From the NCBI GenBank assembly GCA_945645715.1, contig CALZFJ010000007.1:1-16647 (forward strand): DNA of 16,647 nucleotides. The letters are read 5' to 3'. The stretch comes from an uncultured Prevotellaceae bacterium. GTDB taxonomy: Bacteria > Bacteroidota > Bacteroidia > Bacteroidales > Muribaculaceae. The position numbers and the translations under genes are program-made. Positions 1 to 6,220 of the stretch are shown here, piece by piece. How positions within the stretch are numbered: the stretch's first letter is position 1; the number at the start of each line of letters is the position of its first letter. Below the pieces are notes generated by a model. The model was not told where the DNA came from. It worked only from the letters and a program-made list of their open reading frames with translations, and did not search any database.

Positions 1-587
1 CGGTGCTTCCGTTCACACGCTTGCAGGGTGGTCCGATGGATTACACTCCAGGTATCTTTGAGATGGACCTTAGCAAGGTAAATCCTAACAGTAATGGTCA
101 TGTAAATTCAACACTTGCACGTCAGCTCGCACTGTATGTTACAATGTATAGTCCGCTGCAGATGGCAGCCGACCTTCCCGAGAACTACAACCGCTTCCTC
201 GATGCTTTCCAGTTTATCAAGGACGTTGCAGTGGATTGGGACGACAGCCGCTATCTTGAGGCAGAGCCGGCACAGTATATCGTGGTAGCTCGCAAGGCAA
301 AGGGTACAGATAATTGGTTTATGGGCTGTACTGCCGGCGAGAACGGCCATCTCTCGACTGTGAAGCTCGACTTCCTCGATGCCGACAAGAAATACATTGC
401 CACTATCTATGAAGATGCCAAAGATGCGCACTACCGCACTAATCCCCAGGCATACGTAATCCGTAAGGGCGTTGTTACAGCCAAAAGCGCACTCAAGCTC
501 AAGGCAGCACCCGGAGGCGGCTATGCAATCAGCATAGTTCCGGCAGCCGATAAGGCAGCACTCAAAGGCTTGAAGAATCTGAAATAA
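1..587 (+). CDS. GH97 family alpha-glucosidase-type glycoside hydrolase, C-terminal part
   Basis: This is the 3' end of a gene that begins upstream of the window; the frame is open from base 3 and ends at TAA 585-587, giving 194 residues. The first part (PFTRLQGGPMDYTPGIFEM) matches the end of the catalytic barrel of glycoside hydrolase family 97, the SusB-type family of Bacteroidetes that removes glucose or galactose from alpha-linked sugars, usually in the periplasm. The family's catalytic and calcium-binding glutamates fall partly in this region, and the Glu in GIFEM is a candidate, but I cannot number it. From about residue 60 the chain looks like the GH97 C-terminal beta-sandwich domain. 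The signal peptide and most of the barrel are outside the window, so the subfamily (inverting alpha-glucosidase or retaining alpha-galactosidase) cannot be decided. A perfect hairpin terminator follows 27 bp after the stop. Confidence 0.88.
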   Translation, partial: VLPFTRLQGGPMDYTPGIFEMDLSKVNPNSNGHVNSTLARQLALYVTMYSPLQMAADLPENYNRFLDAFQFIKDVAVDWDDSRYLEAEPAQYIVVARKAKGTDNWFMGCTAGENGHLSTVKLDFLDADKKYIATIYEDAKDAHYRTNPQAYVIRKGVVTAKSALKLKAAPGGGYAISIVPAADKAALKGLKNLK

Positions 588-614
588 CATCAGTTTTGCA
601 ATGAAATAAGAGAC

Positions 615-660
615 ATCGCGTTTGCAAAGGAAACAATAATCCGGCAAACGCGATTCTTTT
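615..660 (+). terminator. Rho-independent terminator of the GH97 gene
   Basis: Perfect 11-bp inverted repeat ATCGCGTTTGC (615-625) and GCAAACGCGAT (644-654), 18-nt loop, followed by TCTTTT. It separates the GH97 gene from spt. Confidence 0.8.
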
Positions 661-762
661 GTAACAAAACGGCATCTTTAGCATATTAAATAAAGTGAAT
701 ACGTGGCAAAAAGGTATGAAAAATTGCACTTTTGGGAAAAAATGTGCCATTTTTTACGATAA

Positions 763-797
763 TTGTTACGATTATTAAGATTTATTTCGTAAATTTG
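763..797 (+). promoter_or_regulatory. Predicted spt promoter (Bacteroidetes type)
   Basis: TAAATTTG at 790-797 matches the Bacteroidetes -7 consensus TAnnTTTG exactly. A TTG at 763-765 is the nearest -33 candidate, but the 24-bp gap is longer than the usual 19-21. The predicted start of transcription is around 801-804. Two TTACGAT direct repeats (754-760 and 766-772) flank the -33 candidate. Confidence 0.6.
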
Positions 798-801
798 CAG
801 C

Positions 802-846
802 CTACATTTGAAAGAACTATTATTGCAAGAACAAATGTAGATAGTT
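802..846 (+). promoter_or_regulatory. Structured spt leader with two overlapping inverted repeats
   Basis: CTACATTTG (802-810) and CAAATGTAG (832-840) form a perfect 9-bp dyad. AACTAT (815-820), which lies in the loop of that dyad, is complementary to ATAGTT (841-846) just after it. The two helices interleave, so they are either mutually exclusive or a pseudoknot. The first helix starts almost exactly at the predicted 5' end of the mRNA and ends about 40 nt before the spt start codon. What is seen is only base complementarity; a function (mRNA stability or control of translation) is inference. Confidence 0.45.
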
Positions 847-880
847 TATCATTATAAATTAAGAAATATCAAAATAAACT

Positions 881-2068
881 ATGAAGCTATTACAAGCTAA
901 ATTATCAAAGTATCAGGAACCACAAAAGGCTAAGGCGGCAGGAATATATCCCTATTTCCGCGCAATATCGAGCGAACAGGACACTGAGGTTATCATAAAT
1001 GGCAAGAAAGTGCTCATGTTTGGCTCAAACAGTTATATGGGATTAACCAACCACCCCAAAGTGAAAGAAGCAGCAATAGAAGCAACCAAGAAGTATGGAA
1101 CCGGATGTGCCGGCTCTCCATTCCTCAATGGAACGCTCGACATTCACAAGCAACTTGAGGCTCGCCTTGCAGAATTTGTGGGTAAAGAAGATGCAATGAT
1201 TTACTCCACAGGGTTTGAGGTAAATCTTGGAGTGGTATCGTGCATAACCGGTCGCGAAGACTATGTGATTCTCGATGAGCAAGACCATGCCTCGATTATC
1301 GAGGGACGTCGCTTGTCGTTCTCTACACCGCTTAAATATAAGCATAACGATATGGATTCGCTTGAGGACCAGCTCAAGAAGTGTGCCCCCGACAAGGTGA
1401 AGCTTATCGTTACCGACGGTGTATTCTCAATGGAAGGAGATGTCGCCAAGCTACCTAAGATAGTGGAGCTTGCAAAGAAATATGATGCAACAGTGATGGT
1501 TGACGAGGCACATGGAATCGGCGTTTTCGGAAAGCAAGGCCGTGGAACCTGCGACCACTTCGGCGTTACCAATGATGTTGACCTTATTATGGGTACATTC
1601 AGCAAATCGTTTGCTTCGCTGGGAGGATTCATTGCTACTGATAAGGAGATAACCAACTTCTTGCGTCACCACTCTCGCTCATATATTTTCACAGCGAGCA
1701 TCACTCCGGCATCGACTGCCGCTGCCAATGCTGCTCTCGACATTATGCTCAATGAACCAGAGCGTCAGGAAAACCTCTGGAAACTCACCAACTATGCGCT
1801 TGAGGGATTCCGAAACATGGGCTGTGAAATAGGACACACAGAGACGCCTATCATTCCGCTCTACATACGAGACAATTACAAGACATTCACCGTCACTCGC
1901 GACCTTCTCAACGAGGGAGTATTTGTGAATCCGGTGGTTTCACCCGCCGTAGCACCTCACGACACACTCATTCGCTTCAGCCTTATGGCTACTCACACAA
2001 AGGAGCAAGTGACTGTGGCGCTTGAGAAGATTCAGAAAGTATTCCGCCAGAACGGAATCTTGAAGTAA
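881..2068 (+). CDS. spt: Serine palmitoyltransferase (alpha-oxoamine synthase)
   Basis: Condenses L-serine with palmitoyl-CoA to 3-ketodihydrosphingosine, the first committed step of sphingolipid synthesis in Bacteroidetes; PLP-dependent and soluble. The 395-residue length is normal for the family. Visible features: N-terminal YPYFR and MFGSNSYMGL, the glycine-rich GTGCAG segment (73-78), the HASI histidine that stacks on PLP (H136), the MVDEAHG segment (D208, H211) and the PLP lysine in GTFSKS (K242). The C-terminal APHDTLIRFSLMATHT segment is typical of the bacterial SPT branch rather than of KBL or AONS. Residue 80 is Pro (GSPFLNG), where I expect Arg in several paralogues; I did not check how common Pro is. 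The ATG at 881 sits after an A-rich stretch with no Shine-Dalgarno sequence, as usual in this phylum. It has its own promoter and terminator, so it is probably monocistronic. Confidence 0.95.
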   Translation: MKLLQAKLSKYQEPQKAKAAGIYPYFRAISSEQDTEVIINGKKVLMFGSNSYMGLTNHPKVKEAAIEATKKYGTGCAGSPFLNGTLDIHKQLEARLAEFVGKEDAMIYSTGFEVNLGVVSCITGREDYVILDEQDHASIIEGRRLSFSTPLKYKHNDMDSLEDQLKKCAPDKVKLIVTDGVFSMEGDVAKLPKIVELAKKYDATVMVDEAHGIGVFGKQGRGTCDHFGVTNDVDLIMGTFSKSFASLGGFIATDKEITNFLRHHSRSYIFTASITPASTAAANAALDIMLNEPERQENLWKLTNYALEGFRNMGCEIGHTETPIIPLYIRDNYKTFTVTRDLLNEGVFVNPVVSPAVAPHDTLIRFSLMATHTKEQVTVALEKIQKVFRQNGILK

Positions 2069-2097
2069 ACCTCTACTTTTAAGCGAGTTATCATATA

Positions 2098-2137
2098 AAT
2101 GCTCATTGCACAAAAAGGCAATGAGCATTTTTTTTTA
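2098..2137 (+). terminator. Rho-independent terminator of spt
   Basis: Perfect 12-bp stem AATGCTCATTGC (2098-2109) and GCAATGAGCATT (2118-2129), 8-nt loop, then a run of T. Confidence 0.92.
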
Positions 2138-2165
2138 TTATGCAAGAAAAAAAGGCGCAATTTTG

Positions 2166-2197
2166 TTGTGTGATAAATATATTTATTACTAAATTCG
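2166..2197 (+). promoter_or_regulatory. Possible promoter of the pRiA4b ORF-3-like gene
   Basis: TAAATTCG (2190-2197) differs at one position from the -7 consensus TAnnTTTG. A TTG at 2166-2168 is 21 bp upstream, the expected spacing for a -33 element. The predicted start is around 2203, about 40 nt before the ATG. Confidence 0.45.
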
Positions 2198-2241
2198 CGA
2201 CATAATTGAACTAACAGATTTTACTAAAAGCATAATTAAAT

Positions 2242-2784
2242 ATGATTTACAAATTTCGTATAGTATCAGATGAAGTTGATAACTTCAAACTTGAAATAGC
2301 CATCGATTCCGACGATACATTCCTTCGTCTGCGCAACGCGATACTCGATGCTGTTGGCTATACTAAGGATCAGTTTGACTCATTCTTTATCTGCGGTGAC
2401 GATTGGACAAAAGAGAAGGAAATCACCCTTACAGAAATGGATACTGAATCAGACGAGGACGTGTGGATTATGGAGGACACCCCACTCAGTGAATTGATTG
2501 AAGACGAAGGACAGAAACTTATCTACATCTTCGACTACATGACTGAGCGTTGTTTCTTCATGGAGATGAAAGAAATCATTACAGGCAAGACGTTGCTCGA
2601 TCCTCTCTGTCAGCGCAAAGAGGGTAAAGCTCCGAAGCAGTTTGTTGATATCGACCAATTCAAACCTGTGATTGCCGCCGGTTCTACCGACCTCGACGAT
2701 GAGATAGGAGAGGAGTTCTATGGTAGCGATGCCTATAACGACGATGAGCTTACCGACCTCGAAGGCTTCGACGATGAGATGTAA
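2242..2784 (+). CDS. Plasmid pRiA4b ORF-3 family protein (acidic, function unknown)
   Basis: 180 residues, cytoplasmic by absence of a signal peptide or membrane segment. The opening MIYKFRIVSDEVDNFKLEI, the middle ICGDDW and EITLTEMD, and the DYMTERCFFMEM segment are the pattern I associate with the IS1096 TnpR-like / plasmid pRiA4b ORF-3 domain (residues about 1-130), common as a lone chromosomal gene in Bacteroidales. The last 35 residues are a strongly acidic, low-complexity tail (DLDDEIGEEF, NDDELTDLEGFDDEM), so the protein as a whole is very acidic. Despite the family name there is no sign of a plasmid or transposon nearby. Its role is not known to me. It follows the spt terminator and has its own possible promoter, so a functional link with spt is not shown. 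Confidence 0.8.
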   Translation: MIYKFRIVSDEVDNFKLEIAIDSDDTFLRLRNAILDAVGYTKDQFDSFFICGDDWTKEKEITLTEMDTESDEDVWIMEDTPLSELIEDEGQKLIYIFDYMTERCFFMEMKEIITGKTLLDPLCQRKEGKAPKQFVDIDQFKPVIAAGSTDLDDEIGEEFYGSDAYNDDELTDLEGFDDEM

Positions 2785-2871
2785 AGAAAAACGACTGTTA
2801 TAGTATGAAAAACATCATGAAGCTGAATTAAAGTATAAAGAATAAGATTTTTGTGTGTTTAATTGCATACG

Positions 2872-2907
2872 TTCCCTTTCACCTTAATGGCGTTAGGGAA
2901 TTTTTTT
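2872..2907 (+). terminator. Probable terminator after the pRiA4b ORF-3-like gene
   Basis: TTCCCT (2872-2877) pairs with AGGGAA (2895-2900) and is followed by seven T. The 17-nt loop may close further through CC and GG. It lies about 90 bp after the stop codon at 2784. Confidence 0.55.
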
Positions 2908-2912
2908 GCGTT

Positions 2913-2957
2913 GTGTCAAGGCAGCGGGCTGTCAGGGCTGTGGTGGTGTCAAGGCAG
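2913..2957. repeat. Pair of 12-bp direct repeats
   Basis: GTGTCAAGGCAG occurs at 2913-2924 and again at 2946-2957, 33 bp apart start to start. A degenerate third copy (TATCAAGG) follows near 2963. The block is GC-rich compared with the surrounding spacer. No coding frame or known element explains it. Confidence 0.5.
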
Positions 2958-2976
2958 TTTGGTATCAAGGTGGATA

Positions 2977-3011
2977 TTAAAAAAGAGGTTGCAATCGAAT
3001 TGCAACCTCTT
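2977..3011 (-). terminator. Terminator of the initiator tRNA gene
   Basis: 13-bp perfect inverted repeat (2983-2995 with 2999-3011, 3-nt loop). Read on the minus strand it is followed by a run of U from the A tract at 2979-2984. It begins 8 bp after the mature tRNA end. Confidence 0.85.
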
Positions 3012-3018
3012 GGCTTTG

Positions 3019-3090
<72 letters not shown>

Positions 3091-3105
3091 TTGTGATTTC
3101 GTGTG

Positions 3106-3136
3106 CAAAGGTACAACATTTTTCTGAATTGTCAAT
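3106..3136 (-). promoter_or_regulatory. Promoter of the initiator tRNA gene
   Basis: On the minus strand, a perfect -7 box TACCTTTG (3113-3106) lies 19 bp after ATTG (3136-3133) as the -33 element. The predicted start is about 10 nt upstream of the mature 5' end at 3090. This is the best-formed promoter in the window. Confidence 0.8.
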
Positions 3137-3219
3137 ACCTATGGCAATAAAAATTTGCCAAAGAGCATAAATTTAACATTACTAAACGATTTTACAGCTA
3201 TAAATGCTTCCAATTTATG

Positions 3220-3250
3220 CAAAACAAGCGCACCTTTATGGTGCGCTTGT
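3220..3250 (-). terminator. Terminator of the trpS-fumarase unit
   Basis: Perfect 11-bp stem ACAAGCGCACC (3224-3234) and GGTGCGCTTGT (3240-3250), 5-nt loop, followed on the minus strand by a short U run. It lies 44 bp after the fumarase stop codon. Confidence 0.75.
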
Positions 3251-3294
3251 CAATTAATATGTTGCTGAATTTGCTCAACGTGCAATTCTTGTTT

Positions 3295-4938
3295 TTACTT
3301 GCAGGAGCAGCCTTTCTGCTTGATTTGAGTGAAGAAGTCGTTACCCTTATTATCGACGAGGATAAATGCCGGGAAGTTTTCTACTTCAATTTTCCAGATA
3401 GCTTCCATGCCGAGTTCGGGATATTCCACACACTCAATGCTCTTGATGTTGTTCTGGGCAAGGATAGCTGCCGGACCGCCGATGCTGCCGAGATAGAAGC
3501 CACCATGCTTCTTGCAAGCGTCGGTTACTGCCTGGCTGCGGTTACCTTTCGCGAGCATAACCATGCTTCCGCCGTGGCTCTGGAAGAGATCAACATAGGG
3601 ATCCATACGTCCGGCAGTAGTCGGGCCCATTGAGCCGCACGCCATGCCGGCAGGAGTCTTCGCAGGACCTGCATAATATATTGGGTGATTCTTGATATAC
3701 TCGGGAAGTTCTTCGCCCTTGTCGAGACGCTCTTTGAGCTTTGCGTGAGCGATGTCGCGACCAACGATAATAGTTCCGTTGAGCGATAGACGTGTTGAAA
3801 CAGGGTATTTGTCGAGTTCCTTGAGAATTTCGCTCATAGGCTGATTGAGGTCGATTTTAACTGCATTGCCTTCACCTGCCTGACGAAGTTCTTCAGGGAT
3901 AAGCTCAGTTGGATTGTCGTCGAGTTTTTCAATCCATATACCGTCCTTGTTGATTTTGCACTTGATGTTGCGGTCGGCCGAGCAGCTTACGCCCATACCA
4001 ACAGGGCATGAGGCGCCATGGCGAGGCAGACGGACGATGCGCACGTCGTGAGCGAAGTATTTGCCTCCGAACTGTGCACCAAGGCCAATCTTGTGAGCCT
4101 CTTCGAGCACGAGCTTTTCAAGTTCGACATCACGGAATGCACGGCCGCCTTCGTTTCCGGTAGTGGGAAGGTTGTCGTAGTAGTGCGTAGAAGCGAGTTT
4201 CACAGTGAGAAGATTCTTTTCAGCCGATGTACCGCCGATTACGAAAGCAATGTGATATGGCGGACATGCAGCCGTTCCGAGAGTCTTCATTTTTTCAACG
4301 AGGAATGGAACGAGAGTTGCAGGATTGAGCAGAGCCTTTGTCTCCTGATAGAGATAAGTCTTGTTGGCTGAGCCTCCGCCCTTTGTTACACAGAGGAACT
4401 TGTACTCCATGCCTTCAGTAGCCTCAATATCGATTTGTGCAGGTAGGTTGCACTTAGTGTTCACCTCATCGTACATATTGAGGGGTGCATTCTGCGAGTA
4501 GCGAAGGTTTTCTTGTGTGTAGGTATCGAAAACGCCACGCGAAAGGGCTTCTTCGTCGCAATAACCGGTCCACACTTGCTGTCCTTTTTCACCGTGAATG
4601 ATAGCTGTTCCGGTATCTTGACAGAGAGGAAGCTTACCCTTGCATGCAACCTCGGCGTTGCGAAGGAAAGTAAGAGCTACATACTTGTCGTTCTCGCTTG
4701 CCTCTGGATCGCTAAGGATTTTAGCTACTTGCTCATTGTGGGCACGACGGAGAAGGAAAGAAACATCGCGGAAAGCCTGGTTTGCCATACGGGTCAGACC
4801 TTCTTTCTCGATTTTAAGGATTGGTTTACCCTCAAACTCACTCACCGACACATAGTCTTTGGTAAGCAGATAGTATTCAGTATCGTCGGGTCCCAACGGA
4901 AATGGGTGCTGATACTTAAATTCAGGTGTTGCTGCCAT
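3295..4938 (-). CDS. fumA: Fumarate hydratase, class I ([4Fe-4S], homodimeric)
   Basis: Interconverts fumarate and malate; in a succinate-forming anaerobe it is expected to run from malate to fumarate in the reductive branch. The 547 residues are full length and collinear with E. coli FumA. The three cluster cysteines known in FumA and the Leishmania enzyme are present: C106 in LPLCQDTG, C225 in TAACPPYH and C319 in GVSCSADR. Substrate and catalytic segments are also seen: LPRHGASCPVG (304-314), SLNGTIIVGRDIAHAKLKER (385-404), GPTTAGR (438-444, with T440 at the catalytic-threonine position) and KGNRSQ (464-469). The C-terminus carries a short GCSCK tail. Being a [4Fe-4S] hydratase it should be oxygen-sensitive. 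It starts 32 bp after trpS with no promoter visible in the gap, so both are probably on one transcript. Confidence 0.97.
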   Translation of the reverse strand: MAATPEFKYQHPFPLGPDDTEYYLLTKDYVSVSEFEGKPILKIEKEGLTRMANQAFRDVSFLLRRAHNEQVAKILSDPEASENDKYVALTFLRNAEVACKGKLPLCQDTGTAIIHGEKGQQVWTGYCDEEALSRGVFDTYTQENLRYSQNAPLNMYDEVNTKCNLPAQIDIEATEGMEYKFLCVTKGGGSANKTYLYQETKALLNPATLVPFLVEKMKTLGTAACPPYHIAFVIGGTSAEKNLLTVKLASTHYYDNLPTTGNEGGRAFRDVELEKLVLEEAHKIGLGAQFGGKYFAHDVRIVRLPRHGASCPVGMGVSCSADRNIKCKINKDGIWIEKLDDNPTELIPEELRQAGEGNAVKIDLNQPMSEILKELDKYPVSTRLSLNGTIIVGRDIAHAKLKERLDKGEELPEYIKNHPIYYAGPAKTPAGMACGSMGPTTAGRMDPYVDLFQSHGGSMVMLAKGNRSQAVTDACKKHGGFYLGSIGGPAAILAQNNIKSIECVEYPELGMEAIWKIEVENFPAFILVDNKGNDFFTQIKQKGCSCK

Positions 4939-4970
4939 AATTGGTCTATAATTAAAAAGGTTTATTTGGT

Positions 4971-6074
4971 TTATTTTTGATTGCTTAGTTCTTTGAAGCG
5001 CTTAGCCTGTTCGGCAATAAGTTCAGCATCGTCGAAGTAATTAATTTTCATTGCGCTGCGCACTTCGTCGAGAGTGATAGCTGCCTGCTCTCTGGCTTTT
5101 TCGCAGCCACGGCGTAGCATTTCATATACTGCCGGAATATCCTGCTCAAATTGCTTGCGGCGCTCACGAATAGGAGCGAGAACATCTTCCATCACGGCAT
5201 TGAGGAAGTTCTTGCATTTCACATCGCCGAGACCGCCACGCTGATAGTGCTCTTTGAGTGCATCAAGAGTGGGGTAGTCGGGAAGGTATTTATCCACATG
5301 CTCCTGAGTGCAGAATGCATCGAGATAAGTAAACACCGTGTTGCCCTCAATCTTGCCAGGGTCTTGCACGCGCAAGTGATCGGGGTCGGTGTACATTGAG
5401 CGGATTTTCTTCTTCACCTCGTCGGCAGAGTCGCTAAGATATATGCAGTTGCCGAGCGACTTGCTCATCTTAGCCTTACCATCGGTTCCAGGCAAGCGAA
5501 GGCATGCTGCATTATCGGGGAGAAGGATTTGAGGCTCCACGAGGGTCTCGCCATAGATGTAGTTGAAACGGCGCACAATCTCCATGGTCTGTTCGAGCAT
5601 GGGCTTTTGATCTTCGCCAACGGGTACGGTAGTGGCTTTGAAAGCAGTGATATCTGAAGCCTGGCTGATGGGGTAAGTGAAGAAGCCCACAGGAATCGAG
5701 GTCTCGAAATTGCGCATCTGAATCTCAGTCTTCACTGTCGGGTTACGTTGCAGGCGAGATACTGTCACGAGGTTCATATAATAGAACGCAAGCTCGGTAA
5801 GCTCGGGAACAGCCGACTGAATGAAAATTGTAGATTTTGAAGGGTCGAGACCGCAAGCGAGATAGTCGAGAGCTACTTCAATTACATTCTGGCGGATTTT
5901 TTCGGGATTGTCGGCGTTGTCAGTAAGTGCCTGAGCGTCGGCAATCATAATAAAGATTTTGTCGTATTCTCCTGAGTTCTGGAGCTCCACACGACGACGC
6001 AACGAACCCACAAAGTGTCCGATGTGCAGACGTCCGGTGGGGCGGTCGCCGGTAAGAATAATTTTTTCTTTCAT
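4971..6074 (-). CDS. trpS: Tryptophan--tRNA ligase
   Basis: Class I aminoacyl-tRNA synthetase charging tRNA-Trp. The HIGH motif is HIGH at residues 17-20 (TGRLHIGHFVGSL) and the KMSKS loop is at 202-206 (GKAKMSKSLGN); DAQAL near residue 47 and VPVGEDQKPML (150-160) are typical TrpRS active-site segments. The 367 residues are slightly longer than the common 330-residue form; the extra length is mainly in the C-terminal helical part around DPGKIEGN (238-245) and after. The Bacteroidetes -7 box just upstream supports the ATG at 6074 and a leader of roughly 25 nt. The fumarase gene follows at 32 bp; the pair is probably co-transcribed although the functions are unrelated. Confidence 0.97.
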   Translation of the reverse strand: MKEKIILTGDRPTGRLHIGHFVGSLRRRVELQNSGEYDKIFIMIADAQALTDNADNPEKIRQNVIEVALDYLACGLDPSKSTIFIQSAVPELTELAFYYMNLVTVSRLQRNPTVKTEIQMRNFETSIPVGFFTYPISQASDITAFKATTVPVGEDQKPMLEQTMEIVRRFNYIYGETLVEPQILLPDNAACLRLPGTDGKAKMSKSLGNCIYLSDSADEVKKKIRSMYTDPDHLRVQDPGKIEGNTVFTYLDAFCTQEHVDKYLPDYPTLDALKEHYQRGGLGDVKCKNFLNAVMEDVLAPIRERRKQFEQDIPAVYEMLRRGCEKAREQAAITLDEVRSAMKINYFDDAELIAEQAKRFKELSNQK

Positions 6075-6105
6075 GTCGTTGTAAAGTGTTATTTCATTTC
6101 TAATG

Positions 6106-6113
6106 CAAAGTTA
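6106..6113 (-). promoter_or_regulatory. -7 box of the trpS promoter
   Basis: Minus-strand TAACTTTG (6113-6106) is an exact TAnnTTTG match, 32 bp before the trpS ATG. No good -33 element is seen at the right distance. Confidence 0.55.
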
Positions 6114-6162
6114 ATTAATTTTTGCGCAAATAGCGAGAAAACAGCAAAGAAATATTATTGAT

Positions 6163-6198
6163 AGAAAAAACGTGAGGCGGGAATGTGGCCTCACGTTT
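6163..6198 (-). terminator. Terminator of the pullulanase gene
   Basis: Perfect 11-bp stem AAACGTGAGGC (6168-6178) and GCCTCACGTTT (6188-6198), 9-nt loop, with the U run on the minus strand. It lies 22 bp after the pullulanase stop. Confidence 0.9.
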
Positions 6199-6220
6199 CT
6201 AATAGGATATTTTGTGAATG

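Noticed and set aside
108..647. 179-codon open frame on the minus strand over the GH97 gene
   Set aside because: Antisense to a well-supported gene and running through its terminator; the composition (many Cys and Ile) is that of a shadow frame.
2242..2784. Plasmid or transposon origin suggested by the pRiA4b ORF-3 name
   Set aside because: The family is widespread on Bacteroidales chromosomes, and no transposase, inverted repeats or replication gene is nearby.
2805..2831. Eight-codon frame MKNIMKLN after the pRiA4b ORF-3-like gene
   Set aside because: Too short to judge; no own promoter or conserved feature, and it ends before the terminator at 2872.
2913..2957. CRISPR-like array
   Set aside because: Only two exact 12-bp copies plus one degenerate copy; too short, and no cas genes in the window.
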